DNA of 64,000 nt, from assembly GCA_030583605.1 (NCBI GenBank), contig CP129466.1, positions 620,001 to 684,000 on the forward strand, in the 5' to 3' direction. Source of the DNA: Gammaproteobacteria bacterium (lineage in GTDB: Bacteria; Pseudomonadota; Gammaproteobacteria; Steroidobacterales; GCA-2729495). The notes under the pieces were generated by a model. It saw only the letters and a list, made by a program, of their open reading frames with translations. It did not search any database and was not told the DNA's origin. The position numbers were made by a program, and so were the translations under genes. This document shows positions 49,438 through 61,460 of this stretch, in pieces. Position 1 is the stretch's first letter, and each line of letters opens with the position of its first letter.

Positions 49438-50823
49438 TCAGGTCGGGCCTTGCTCGAAGCTGCCACCCAGGGACAGGTGCAGGTTCACCCGCTGCACGAG
49501 TTGCTCGCTCTGCACGCGCAACAGCGAGCTCTTGGCGCTGAACAGCTTGATCTGCTGCTGTTCGACGGCGCGCAGGTCGTCGGAGCCGATCCGGTAGCGC
49601 GTCTGGGCGAGATCCAGCGCCCGGGTGTTCTCGGTGACGGCCTGCACCAGGAGCGGACGGCGGGCATCGAGCGCGAAGCCGGCCGAGAGCGCCTGTTCGA
49701 CTTCGGCGAACGCATTGGCGCCGGCGCGCCCGAACTGCGCTACCGCCTCTTTCTGCTCCGCGGTGCGCACCTTGACCTGCGCTTCGAGTTGGCCGCCGAG
49801 ATACAGCGGTACCACCGCGCGTCCACCCCATCCCCAGACCGGGTCGTCTCGTTCTTTCAGCTCGACCAGATCGCTGGAAATGCTCGACACGCTGCCGGTC
49901 AGCTTGATGGTTGGCAGCCGCGCGGCCTTCGTTTCCTCGACCCGATAGAAGGCGGCAGCCACGCGCCGCTCCGCCGCCACCACGTCGGGTCGTCGTTCCA
50001 GTAGCGCCGATGGCAGCCCTGCGGGTACCGGGCCCGGCAAGGCAGGCAGGCTTGCGGCGACCTGCAGCTCCGTGGCCGGGTAACGCCCAACCAGCGTTTC
50101 TACTGCCTGTACCGCCTGGCGCAGGGCCAGGTCGAGTTGTTCGGCCGCGTCGCGGTAGGTCGCGAGCGCGGCTTGCGCAATCGCGACGTCATAGTCGTTG
50201 CCGATGCCAACACGCTTGCGCTCGCTCGCCAGCTCGACGAGCTTTTGCGCGGCGACGACCATCTCATCGGCTACCTGTTTCTGCAGGCGCGCCTCGATCG
50301 CCAGGAACCAGGCGCGCGCGACCATTGCGGCCATGGACTGGCGCGCATACTGCTCGGAGAGTTCCGCCGACAGCAGTTGCTCGCGCGCGGCCTCACGGCC
50401 TGCGCGCACATGCCCCCAGAGATCCAGTTCCCAGCTCGCGAAAATGCCGTAGAAATCAGTCGTTCCGCTGCTGCTGTCCTTGCCGCTGATGTTGCCGATC
50501 GCGTAAACCTGCGGCAGCAGGTCCGACTCTGCGCCCTCGACATAGGCGGCCGCCTGTTCGACCCGCGCTGCGGCGACCTGCAGGTCGGGGTTGTTGGCGA
50601 GCGCCTCTGCGACCAGCGCAGCGAGCGTCGGATCGTTGAAGCTGGCGAGCCAGCGATCCTCGACGGCGCCGTCGGCGACGCCGCGCGATTGCCAGTGCCC
50701 CGGGGTGGCAACACCGGGCAGCGCCTGGCGCTCGACCTCGGATCTGTCCGGCGCATCCTTCAGCGCGCAGGCATTGAGCAGGATTGCCATGGACAGCCCG
50801 AGCGTGAGGCGGCGGATGCTCAT
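49438..50823 (-). CDS. NodT-family outer membrane efflux lipoprotein
   Basis: A 461-residue TolC/NodT-type factor with a lipobox (AILLNACALKD, Cys near 19). It has the repeated coiled-coil/barrel halves of the family: TLAALVAEALANNPDLQVAAARVEQAAAYV (about 68-98) and LPSALLERRPDVVAAERRVAAAFYRVEETKAARLPTIKLTGS (about 262-305). It forms the outer channel of a tripartite pump with the HlyD protein four bases upstream. Confidence 0.92.
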   Translation of the reverse strand: MSIRRLTLGLSMAILLNACALKDAPDRSEVERQALPGVATPGHWQSRGVADGAVEDRWLASFNDPTLAALVAEALANNPDLQVAAARVEQAAAYVEGAESDLLPQVYAIGNISGKDSSSGTTDFYGIFASWELDLWGHVRAGREAAREQLLSAELSEQYARQSMAAMVARAWFLAIEARLQKQVADEMVVAAQKLVELASERKRVGIGNDYDVAIAQAALATYRDAAEQLDLALRQAVQAVETLVGRYPATELQVAASLPALPGPVPAGLPSALLERRPDVVAAERRVAAAFYRVEETKAARLPTIKLTGSVSSISSDLVELKERDDPVWGWGGRAVVPLYLGGQLEAQVKVRTAEQKEAVAQFGRAGANAFAEVEQALSAGFALDARRPLLVQAVTENTRALDLAQTRYRIGSDDLRAVEQQQIKLFSAKSSLLRVQSEQLVQRVNLHLSLGGSFEQGPT

Positions 50824-50827
50824 CGTC

Positions 50828-51964
50828 TCAGTGAAGCTTGAGGATCAGGTAGTTCAGGTACGAGTCGACGCGCAGGATGACCTTGCGGATGATGTGGATC
50901 GCGGCCAGGTGGTCGGTATAGATGGCGGCGTGCCCGACCGCGCCGGCGGCGAAAAACTTGTCGCTGTCGCGCGTTGCGATGTCGAGCTTTACAGCGAAGC
51001 GCCCCGGAGGAATCGGGGCCGGCCCTGTGGCCGGCAGGTTGCCGGACATGGCGAGTTGTCCCTGCCCCTGGGCCCACACGATCGACTCCACCGTGGCCTT
51101 GATGATCTCGCCAGGGTGTGTCGGAAAGGAAATCTCCGCTTCGTTGCCGGGCGTGACGCGCCACAGTTCGTTCTGCGCGTAGAGCGCGATCACCTGGAAC
51201 TCGTCCTCGACGAAGGTCATGGCCGGCGCGAACGGCATGCCAACGATGAACTGGCCGGGCCGCAGTTGCACGTTGATGGCGGTGCCGTTGGCCGGGGCGT
51301 ACACCACCGTCTGCGACAGCTCCCAGCGCGCCTTGGCGAGGTTGGCCTTGATGGTGGCGACCGAGGCGAGGTCGCCGTCCACGACGGCTGCAAGCTGCGC
51401 CTCGGCCCGCGCCTCGTTGGCGAGGGCGGAAGCGACCTGGCCCTCGAGGTTGGCGAGGTCCGCCTGGGCCTTCTCGAGGTCGAAGCGGTTACCGGCCCCG
51501 CTCCGGCTGAGTTCCTCGTACTGCTGCACGCGAAGTCTCGTGAGATCGATCTGCGAGCGCAGCGCGGCGGTGTTGCCCTTGGCAACATTCAGTTGCTCGC
51601 GCAGCTCGTTCGCCGAGCCCTCGGACTGCGCGAGCTGGGCCTCGAGCGCCTTGACTTCCAGTTCGTAAGGCGTGGGGTCGATGCGGAACAGCACCTCACC
51701 CTTCTTCATCGGGCGGTTGCCCTCCGCCGGCACGTCGATGACACGGCCGCGAACCTGTGGGATCACCTGTACCACGTACTTGACGACGCGCACGTCGGCC
51801 GAGGAGGGCGCGTTGATGTTGAGCAGCAGGATCAGCGCGGCGATGCCGACGATCGGGATGATGACTACCGTGACCTGCGAGGCGGTGTTCCACGGCAGCC
51901 ACTTGAACTTGATGAAGATCAGCCAGACGAAAAACGAGTAGATGGCAAGGAGCAGGACTTCCAT
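50828..51964 (-). CDS. HlyD-family membrane fusion protein (YiaV/EmrA-like)
   Basis: A 378-residue adaptor with two N-terminal membrane helices (LLLAIYSFFVWLIFIKF and VVIIPIVGIAALILLLNI), a lipoyl half-motif (VVKYVVQVIPQVRGRVIDVPAEGNRPMKKGEVLFRIDP, about 57-95), a long hairpin coil (about 100-235) and a barrel domain. The two-helix N terminus is the YiaV/YibH type encoded with DUF3302 proteins. The start overlaps the DUF3302 stop by one base (TGATG). Confidence 0.9.
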   Translation of the reverse strand: MEVLLLAIYSFFVWLIFIKFKWLPWNTASQVTVVIIPIVGIAALILLLNINAPSSADVRVVKYVVQVIPQVRGRVIDVPAEGNRPMKKGEVLFRIDPTPYELEVKALEAQLAQSEGSANELREQLNVAKGNTAALRSQIDLTRLRVQQYEELSRSGAGNRFDLEKAQADLANLEGQVASALANEARAEAQLAAVVDGDLASVATIKANLAKARWELSQTVVYAPANGTAINVQLRPGQFIVGMPFAPAMTFVEDEFQVIALYAQNELWRVTPGNEAEISFPTHPGEIIKATVESIVWAQGQGQLAMSGNLPATGPAPIPPGRFAVKLDIATRDSDKFFAAGAVGHAAIYTDHLAAIHIIRKVILRVDSYLNYLILKLH

Positions 51965-52518
51965 CAGCCGGCTCCCTCGCTGGTGCGCGGGGCGACCACG
52001 CGCTGTTCGATCACGGCCAGGCGCTCCTGGATGTCCCGCAGCTCCTCGGGCAGCTTCCCGCGCTTTGCCAGGACGTCGAGCTCGGCGCGCAGTCGGGTGA
52101 TGTCGGCGCCCAGCTCCTCGGCATTCTGCGCGTCGGATTCCGCGAGGTGGCGGTAGTAGTCCTCGTGTTTCTCCGTGCCGTAAGCGAGCTTGTACAGCAC
52201 CGGCTTCGAGTAGGCCCAGATCCAGGCGAAAGGCCACAGCATGCCGCCGAAGACCAGCGAGAGCAGACAGAGGACCTTGATCGTCTCCTTCTGCGGATGT
52301 TCCCGTTTCTCCGCGATTTTCTCCGGCAGGATGTGCACCAGCCAGAAGACGGTAATCGCGATGACGGGCACGATGACCAGCACGACCAGGGCAATGATGT
52401 CCGCCGCCTTGTCCAGCGTCTCGCCGGACAGGATGGACGCCTGCGCCGGCCGGGCCGCAGCCGCCAGCGCGAGCATGGAGCCGATACGTCGGTGCTGGAA
52501 ATATGTTCGCATGCTCAT
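51964..52518 (-). CDS. DUF3302 membrane protein (YiaW-like)
   Basis: A 184-residue protein with a hydrophobic N terminus (SMLALAAAARPAQAS), two strong helices (IIALVVLVIVPVIAITVFWLVHILPEKIAEKREHPQKETI and VLCLLSLVFGGMLWPFAWIWAYSKPVLYKLAYG) and a C-terminal coil. The IAEKREHPQKETIK loop is typical of DUF3302/YiaW. It is the first gene of the DUF3302-HlyD-NodT operon. No inner-membrane transporter of the RND, MFS or ABC type is encoded here, so DUF3302 may take that place or a partner lies elsewhere. Confidence 0.85.
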   Translation of the reverse strand: MSMRTYFQHRRIGSMLALAAAARPAQASILSGETLDKAADIIALVVLVIVPVIAITVFWLVHILPEKIAEKREHPQKETIKVLCLLSLVFGGMLWPFAWIWAYSKPVLYKLAYGTEKHEDYYRHLAESDAQNAEELGADITRLRAELDVLAKRGKLPEELRDIQERLAVIEQRVVAPRTSEGAG

Positions 52519-52742
52519 GCTGGCTGGTGGGGAGCCGATGGCCCGGGTCAAGGTGTCGGCTGCAGGGTTCGCCTGTGGAAATCTGGTTGCCGCCGGTCGG
52601 GCATCAATGCCGCATGCTCTGGTGCAGGAAAATCAGTCTAGCGCGGCACCGGTGATTTGGGAAAGCCGGGGGCACGACCATCCGCCGCCCGGCCGGGTTC
52701 GCGATCACCGCGGCGAGACGTTCCCGGTGCCGGACCAGCCCT

Positions 52743-53399
52743 TCAGTGTTGCGTCGCAATGCCCATCGCGGCCGCGACCAGTTGCTGGCGTCGCAGACTG
52801 GGGTTGGTTGCGCTGTCGAATGCACTGCCGCGTCCGTGCGTGAGCCAGGCCCCGAGAACCAGGGTCAGGATGACGTGGGCGCGGCGTTTTCGCTCGGCGC
52901 TACCGAGGGACGGCTGGATCTCCCCGATCATGACGGCGTACTGGCCGGCGAGCCACCGGTACCACTGGGTGCGCACGCGCCTTTCGGCCTTTCGCCGCAG
53001 CGCGAATGCGGACATTTCCAGCCAGTTCGCCGTATCCACCTGCTCCATGAATTCGAGGTGCCAGTCCAGGCATTTTTCCAGGCGTTCGCCCGGGCTGCGG
53101 TGCTCGGCTTTGACCATCCGGCTGAGTTGGCGCGTGAGCCACTCGGAGCCCGCGAGGAAAAAGCGCATCAGGAGATCGTCCCTGGTCGGGAAGTAGTGAC
53201 GCACGGCGGCCTGAGTCAGGTTGGCGCGCTGCGCGATGAGGTCGAGGGACGCCGCCGGAAGGCCTACTTCCGTCATCACATCGCGGGTTGCCCGAAATAT
53301 CGCCCGCAGCGCCTGGCGACCCTTGGGAGTCCGGCCTGCTTCCGCGAATTGTGTCTCTATCGCGTCGATCATGGATGACATGGGCGTTGTCGCCGGCAC
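52743..53399 (-). CDS. TetR/AcrR-family transcriptional regulator
   Basis: A 218-residue regulator with an N-terminal helix-turn-helix (RQALRAIFRATRDVMTEVGLPAASLDLIAQRANLTQAAVRHYFPTRDDLLMRFF, about 28-81) and a helical ligand domain. It is divergent from the porin at 53604 and 224 nt upstream of the efflux operon on the same strand, so either could be its target. Ligand unknown. Confidence 0.9.
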   Translation of the reverse strand: MPATTPMSSMIDAIETQFAEAGRTPKGRQALRAIFRATRDVMTEVGLPAASLDLIAQRANLTQAAVRHYFPTRDDLLMRFFLAGSEWLTRQLSRMVKAEHRSPGERLEKCLDWHLEFMEQVDTANWLEMSAFALRRKAERRVRTQWYRWLAGQYAVMIGEIQPSLGSAERKRRAHVILTLVLGAWLTHGRGSAFDSATNPSLRRQQLVAAAMGIATQH

Positions 53400-53603
53400 T
53401 GAAAGGTCGCGTCAGGATAGCGCAAAACCGCTTGATCGGAGGTTTTTGGCAGCGCAACCTCTGCCATCGCCCGGGCGCACGGGAGATGGGGGCTGTTGCA
53501 ACATCAGACTGGCATCTGCAGTTGCGGGCTGGATCCAGCCCGGACGAAATGCAATGGCGTGCGCATCACATCGGCAATGAAACCTGTTCGGCGGGAGAAA
53601 CAC

Positions 53604-54839
53604 ATGAGACGAAATCGGGGAACACCGGCTCTGGCCGGTCTCGCAGCGCTCACGGTTGTGGGGCTCGGCGCTGCGCATGCGGCGGAGGTCGAGAAGTCGT
53701 TCCAGGTGTACGGCTTCGCGATGCTCGATTACATCCAGGACTTCGGGCGCGTGCATCCCGACTGGGAGGACACACTGCGGCCTTCGCGCATCGGCATCGA
53801 CGAAGAGCAGTACGGCGACGACGGCCAGGCGTCGTTCAGCGTCAAGCAGAGCCGCCTCGGCGTGAAGGGGACGGTTCCCACGGCCCGCGGCCCGATCAAC
53901 ACCAGGTTTGAGTTCGATATGTTCGGCGTCGGTGACGACGCCGGGCAGACCACCATTCGCCTGCGTCACGCCTATGGCGAGTTCGGGCAATTCCTTGCCG
54001 GCCAGACGCATTCACTGTTCATGGACATCGATGTCTTCCCCAACGTCATCGACTACTGGGGACCGACCGGTATGGTGTTTCTCCGCAACCCGCAGATCCG
54101 CTGGACGCCGGTCACGGGGGAAAACTTCTTTGCAGTGGCCATCGAGAACCCGAGCAACGACATCGACTCGGGCCAGTTCCGCGAGGTGGCGGATTTTCCG
54201 GGCGCCCAGGGCGACCAGGAGTGGCCGGACCTCACCGCGCAGTACCGCATGACCGGGGACTGGGGCCATGTGCAGCTCGCCGGCATCGTGCGCTGGGTCG
54301 GGACCGAGGTCGTCGGTGATACGAATGCGGATCCGGGCATCGTCGACCAGGGCGTCATCTTCGATGACGACGATACCGGCTGGGGGCTGAACCTCACGAC
54401 GGTCATCAAGGTTTTCGAACGCGACGCCATCCGCGCCGGCTACGTGATCGGCGAGGGTATCGCGAGCTACATGAACGACGGCGGTATGGATGCGGGCCCC
54501 AACCAGGGGCTGCTTCCCGATGGCAGCCTGCCCGGCGACACCAAGCTCGAGGCCGTGGAGCTGAGCGGTCTCACGCTCTACTACGACCGCTGGTGGAGTG
54601 ACCAGTGGAGCAGCTCCGCCGGCTACTCGTTCACGGACGTGGACAACACGGTTGGTCAGCTCGACGACACCTACGAAAAGGGCCAGTACGCCTCAGCCAA
54701 CCTGCTCTATTACCCCGTCAAGAACGTGATGGTCGGCGCGGAAATCCTCTGGGGCGAGCTCGCGGTCAAGGACGGCCGCGACAACGACAACACACGTGTG
54801 CAGATCAGCTTCAAGTACGACTTTGCGGCTAACCTGTAG
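53604..54839 (+). CDS. DcaP-like trimeric porin
   Basis: A 411-residue outer membrane protein with a signal peptide (LAGLAALTVVGLGAAHA), then YGFAMLDYIQDFGRVHPDWEDTLRPSRI, SFSVKQSRLGVKGTVPTARGPINTRFEFDMFG and YYWGPTGMVFLRNPQIRWTP-type blocks of DcaP porins, ending in VQISFKYDFAANL. DcaP porins take up anionic organic acids. It begins 204 nt from the TetR start and is followed by a glutaminase. A longer frame upstream (from 53496) is open but the GGGAG-preceded ATG at 53604 gives the signal peptide. Confidence 0.88.
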   Translation: MRRNRGTPALAGLAALTVVGLGAAHAAEVEKSFQVYGFAMLDYIQDFGRVHPDWEDTLRPSRIGIDEEQYGDDGQASFSVKQSRLGVKGTVPTARGPINTRFEFDMFGVGDDAGQTTIRLRHAYGEFGQFLAGQTHSLFMDIDVFPNVIDYWGPTGMVFLRNPQIRWTPVTGENFFAVAIENPSNDIDSGQFREVADFPGAQGDQEWPDLTAQYRMTGDWGHVQLAGIVRWVGTEVVGDTNADPGIVDQGVIFDDDDTGWGLNLTTVIKVFERDAIRAGYVIGEGIASYMNDGGMDAGPNQGLLPDGSLPGDTKLEAVELSGLTLYYDRWWSDQWSSSAGYSFTDVDNTVGQLDDTYEKGQYASANLLYYPVKNVMVGAEILWGELAVKDGRDNDNTRVQISFKYDFAANL

Positions 54840-54870
54840 GGACATCACTGCCGGACCGAAGGACGAGACC

Positions 54871-55890
54871 ATGGCGAGAATCTCATCCCTGCTGCTCACC
54901 ATGCTGAGCGTTGCCGTCATTGGCTGTGCCGGCACCAATGCCGCCGAGCCCTCCGCGAAGGATTTCCAGCGTGTCGTCGATGCGGCCCACGCGAAGTACA
55001 AGGATCTGCGCGACGGCAAGAATGCCGACTACATCCCGATCCTGACCGAGACGCCGAGCGAACTGTTCGGCGTGGTGATCGTCACGCGTGACGGCAAGGT
55101 GTTCAGCGCGGGGGACGTGGACTACAAGTTCTCGATCCAGTCCGTCTCCAAGCCCTTCACGGCCGCGCTCGTCATGACACAGCAGAGCCCGAAGGTGCTC
55201 GATGACAAGGTCGGCGTGGAGCCCACCGGGCTGCCGTTCAACTCGCGCCTCGCGATCGAGCTCTACAAGGACAAGCGTTCCGTCAATCCGCTGGTCAATG
55301 CGGGCGCCATCGCCACGGTAAGCCTCGTGCAGGCGAGTTCCGAGGCCGACCGCTGGCAGAAGATCCTGCAGAACCTCAGCGATTTTGCGGGTACGCCACT
55401 GACGGTGCTGGAGGACGTGTACGAGTCCGAGTACACGACGGCCTTCGGCAACCGTGCGATCGCCAACCTGCTCTACAACTACGAGCGCCTCTACAGTGAC
55501 CCCGAGGAAGCGATGCGCGTGTACACGCGGCAGTGCTCGGTCGGCGTCAGCACGAGGGACCTGGCGATGATGGGCGCGACGCTGGCCAACCAGGGCGTGA
55601 ATCCGCTGACCGGCAAGCGCGTGATGCCTGCCGAGCACGTCCCGGAGCTGCTGGCGGTCATGGCCACGGCGGGGTTCTACGACGAGTCCGGCGAGTGGAT
55701 GTACACGGCCGGCCTGCCGGCCAAGACAGGTGTCGGCGGCGGCATCGTCGCCGTGGTGCCGGGGCGGTTCGCGATCGCGGCGTTCTCGCCGCGGTTGAAT
55801 GAAGCCGGTAACAGTGTGCGTGCGCTCAACGCCATCCGTGACATCGCGGGAGAACTCGGCGTCGGAGTCTTCGGCCCGAACCCGAACTGA
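54871..55890 (+). CDS. glsA: Exported glutaminase
   Basis: A 339-residue serine-dependent glutaminase. Ser91-x-x-Lys94 in QSVSKPF is the catalytic pair; GLPFNSRLAIE, NPLVNAGAIAT, ESEYTTAFGNRAIANLLYN and KTGVGGGIVAVVPGRFAIAAFSP are the family blocks. Unlike the cytoplasmic GlsA it has an N-terminal export signal (SLLLTMLSVAVIGCAGTNA), possibly with a lipobox (VIGC). It turns glutamine into glutamate and ammonia, which here would happen in the periplasm and neutralise acid. It is followed after 23 nt by a decarboxylase gene. Confidence 0.92.
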   Translation: MARISSLLLTMLSVAVIGCAGTNAAEPSAKDFQRVVDAAHAKYKDLRDGKNADYIPILTETPSELFGVVIVTRDGKVFSAGDVDYKFSIQSVSKPFTAALVMTQQSPKVLDDKVGVEPTGLPFNSRLAIELYKDKRSVNPLVNAGAIATVSLVQASSEADRWQKILQNLSDFAGTPLTVLEDVYESEYTTAFGNRAIANLLYNYERLYSDPEEAMRVYTRQCSVGVSTRDLAMMGATLANQGVNPLTGKRVMPAEHVPELLAVMATAGFYDESGEWMYTAGLPAKTGVGGGIVAVVPGRFAIAAFSPRLNEAGNSVRALNAIRDIAGELGVGVFGPNPN

Positions 55891-55913
55891 AACCGGGATG
55901 CCGGCACCGGGTT

Positions 55914-58643
55914 GTGCTGCAACATTTCTCCATCGCTGACGCGCGTCAGGACCGCTGGGCCCAGCTCGCGATCGTCGGGCGGGCGTGGGAAGCCGCGGCG
56001 GGTCGCGGCGAGAACACCGACCGCCTGCGCGGGGATGCCGCGCGGCTCCTCGCCGAACTTTCACCGCTGGAGGATTTCTTCGCGTTCCCCGGCCTGCGGC
56101 TGCGCCGTGCGCTGCATGAGGCTGTCGAGGGCGCCGATGCGGGGCTGTTCGCCCGCATGACCCAGCGCGTCAACCTGGCCCTTTCGTCCGGCATTTATCG
56201 TCACGACTCGAGCCAGTGGGAGCCGGGCGAGGAGGCGGAGGTCAGCGTGCAGGACTTCCTGCCGCCATCCGCCGAGCAAACCGAGAGCCACCGTCCGTAC
56301 TTCGAGGTCCTGAGCGTCACTGTCACCGACCCCTCGCGTTACGAGCAGGCCCGCCAGGACATCCGCCGCCTGCGCCGACCCGACGATCCCTTCATCTACG
56401 AGCTGCTGCAGATCGGCAGTTTCGAGGATGCCGTCGTCGGCGTCCTCGCCAATCCGGACCTGCAGGCGGTGGTGATCGGCGATGGATTCACCTTCCGCTC
56501 GCGCCACGACCTGCCGGGCGTGCGCGAGATCCTCGCCCGCTCCGTCCCGTTCGACCCGCAGGGCGTGGACGCGCGGGACTATGGGCTGAAACTGGCTGCG
56601 GTACTGAAGGCCATTCGCCCCGAACTCGACGTGTACTTGCTGACCGAGCGAGGCGTGGAAGGGCTGGCGGGGCGCCCCGAGGCGGGCGTGCTGCGGCGGA
56701 TCTTCTATGGCGTCGAAGAGCTGATGGAGCTGCATCTGTCGCTGCTCGACGGCGTGGGCGATCGTTACGACACGCCGTATTTCTCCAACCTCAAGCGCTA
56801 TAGCCAGAAACCGGTAGGGACATTCCATGCGCTGCCGGTCGCGCGCGGCAAGTCCGTCTTCCGCTCGCACTGGATCCGCGACATGGGGCACTTCTACGGC
56901 GTGAACCTGTTCCTCGCGGAGTCCTCCGCGACGACGGGCGGCCTCGACAGCCTGCTGGAGCCGACCGGCAACATCAAGAAGGCACAGGACCTGGCCGCGC
57001 GTGCCTTCGGCGCCGAACGCGCGTATTTCGTGACCAACGGCACCTCGACGTCCAACAAGATCGTTCTGCAGGCACTGCTCGCGCCGGGCGACATCGTGCT
57101 GATCGACCGCAACTGCCACAAGTCGCACCACTACGCGATGGTGTTGTCAGGTGCGCAGCCGCTGTACCTCGAGGCCTATCCGATGACGGCCTACTCGATG
57201 TACGGCGCCGTGCCATTGCGCTCGATCAAGCAGGCGCTGCTGGCGCTGAAGGCCGAGGGCAAGCTCGATCGCGCGCGGCTCGTCGATCTCACCAACTGCA
57301 CCTTCGACGGCCACATGTACAACCCGCGGCGCGTGATGGAGGAGTGCCTCGCCATCAAGCCGGACCTCATCTTCCTCTGGGACGAAGCCTGGTTCGGCTT
57401 CGCGCGGTTCTCGCCCTACCACCGACGGCGTACCGCGATGGCCTCCGCGCAGGCGCTGCTTGCGAGATACCAGGGCGAGACGTATCGGGCCGAATACCAG
57501 GCGTTCCGGGCGCAGGCAGGCGATCTCGATCCCGCCGACTCACGGCTGCTCGACATGCACCTGCTGCCGGATCCGGACAAGGTCCGTATCCGCGCCTATG
57601 GCACGCAGTCCACGCACAAGTCCATGTCGGCCTTGCGCCAGGGCTCGATGATCCTCGTGCACGATCAGGACTTCGAGTTGGTGCACGGCGCCTTCGAGGA
57701 GGCGTTTTTTACGCACACCTCCACGTCGCCGAACCTGCAGATCATCGCCTCGCTCGATTGCGCGCGCCGGCAGATGGAACTCGAGGGTTATGGTCTGGTG
57801 GCGCGCGCCACCGACCTCGCGCTGCGCATCCGCCAGCAGGTCAATACCCACCCGCTGATTTCGAAGTATTTCCGGATCCTGACGCCGGCGGAAATGGTGC
57901 CGGCCGGGCACCGCCAGTCCGGCATCGCCGACTACGGGCCGCCACACGGGAACTGGCAGCAAATGGCCGACGCCTGGGACAGCGACGAGATCGCGCTGGA
58001 CCCGACCCGCCTGACGCTCGTCTGTGGCACTGCAGGCTACGACGGCACGGCGTTCAAGGGCATGCTGGCCGAGCGCTATGACATCCAGATCAACAAGACT
58101 TCGCGCAACAGCATCCTCGTCCAGACCAACATCAACAACACGCGCAGCGACGTGGCTCACATCGTCAAGGTGCTGGCCGACATCTCGCGCCGGATCGAGG
58201 ACGACCTGCGCCGCGGCGGGGAGAGCGCCCGCGCGGAGTTCGCGGCCCGGGTCAAGTCGCTGATGGAAGACGTGCCCGATTTGCCGAACTTCAGCCGCTT
58301 CCAGGCGAGCTTCCGCGAGGACCCGAAGAGCGCGACAGCGGAAGGACACATGCGCGAGGCGTTTTTCGCGTCCTACCGCGCGGAGAACTGCGAGTACCTG
58401 CCGGTGAACTCGAAGGAGATGGACCAGCGCGTGAAGAAGGGCCCGGAGGTGATCGCCGCCGACTTCGTGATCCCGTATCCGCCGGGTTTCCCCATCATGG
58501 TGCCCGGCCAGGTCGTCACCGCCGACACCATCGAGTTCATGCGCAAGCTGGACGTGAAGGAAATCCATGGCTACCACGCGGCGCGGGGCCTGCGGATCCT
58601 GAAGCCCGACAGGCTCGGGCGCAAACGCCGTGCGGTCACCTAG
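55914..58643 (+). CDS. Orn/Lys/Arg-type PLP decarboxylase (biodegradative arginine decarboxylase-like)
   Basis: A 909-residue fold-type I decarboxylase. A wing/receiver-like N domain (about 95-260) is followed by the PLP domain with TNGTSTSNKIVLQALLAPGD, HKSHHYAM, LWDEAWFGFARFSP and the PLP Lys in QSTHKSMSALRQGSM (near 569), then the C-terminal domain. It converts arginine, lysine or ornithine to amine plus CO2 and consumes a proton. It is longer than E. coli AdiA (about 755) because of an N-terminal extension of about 100 residues. The GTG start lacks a good binding site, so the first residues are uncertain. No antiporter is adjacent. Confidence 0.88.
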   Translation: MLQHFSIADARQDRWAQLAIVGRAWEAAAGRGENTDRLRGDAARLLAELSPLEDFFAFPGLRLRRALHEAVEGADAGLFARMTQRVNLALSSGIYRHDSSQWEPGEEAEVSVQDFLPPSAEQTESHRPYFEVLSVTVTDPSRYEQARQDIRRLRRPDDPFIYELLQIGSFEDAVVGVLANPDLQAVVIGDGFTFRSRHDLPGVREILARSVPFDPQGVDARDYGLKLAAVLKAIRPELDVYLLTERGVEGLAGRPEAGVLRRIFYGVEELMELHLSLLDGVGDRYDTPYFSNLKRYSQKPVGTFHALPVARGKSVFRSHWIRDMGHFYGVNLFLAESSATTGGLDSLLEPTGNIKKAQDLAARAFGAERAYFVTNGTSTSNKIVLQALLAPGDIVLIDRNCHKSHHYAMVLSGAQPLYLEAYPMTAYSMYGAVPLRSIKQALLALKAEGKLDRARLVDLTNCTFDGHMYNPRRVMEECLAIKPDLIFLWDEAWFGFARFSPYHRRRTAMASAQALLARYQGETYRAEYQAFRAQAGDLDPADSRLLDMHLLPDPDKVRIRAYGTQSTHKSMSALRQGSMILVHDQDFELVHGAFEEAFFTHTSTSPNLQIIASLDCARRQMELEGYGLVARATDLALRIRQQVNTHPLISKYFRILTPAEMVPAGHRQSGIADYGPPHGNWQQMADAWDSDEIALDPTRLTLVCGTAGYDGTAFKGMLAERYDIQINKTSRNSILVQTNINNTRSDVAHIVKVLADISRRIEDDLRRGGESARAEFAARVKSLMEDVPDLPNFSRFQASFREDPKSATAEGHMREAFFASYRAENCEYLPVNSKEMDQRVKKGPEVIAADFVIPYPPGFPIMVPGQVVTADTIEFMRKLDVKEIHGYHAARGLRILKPDRLGRKRRAVT

Positions 58644-58681
58644 AGTGATGATCGCGCGAAACGCGCATGCAAGGGCCACCC

Positions 58682-61429
<2,748 letters not shown>

Positions 61430-61460
61430 AGAGATTCGCACTCACACCGGAGCATGCATC

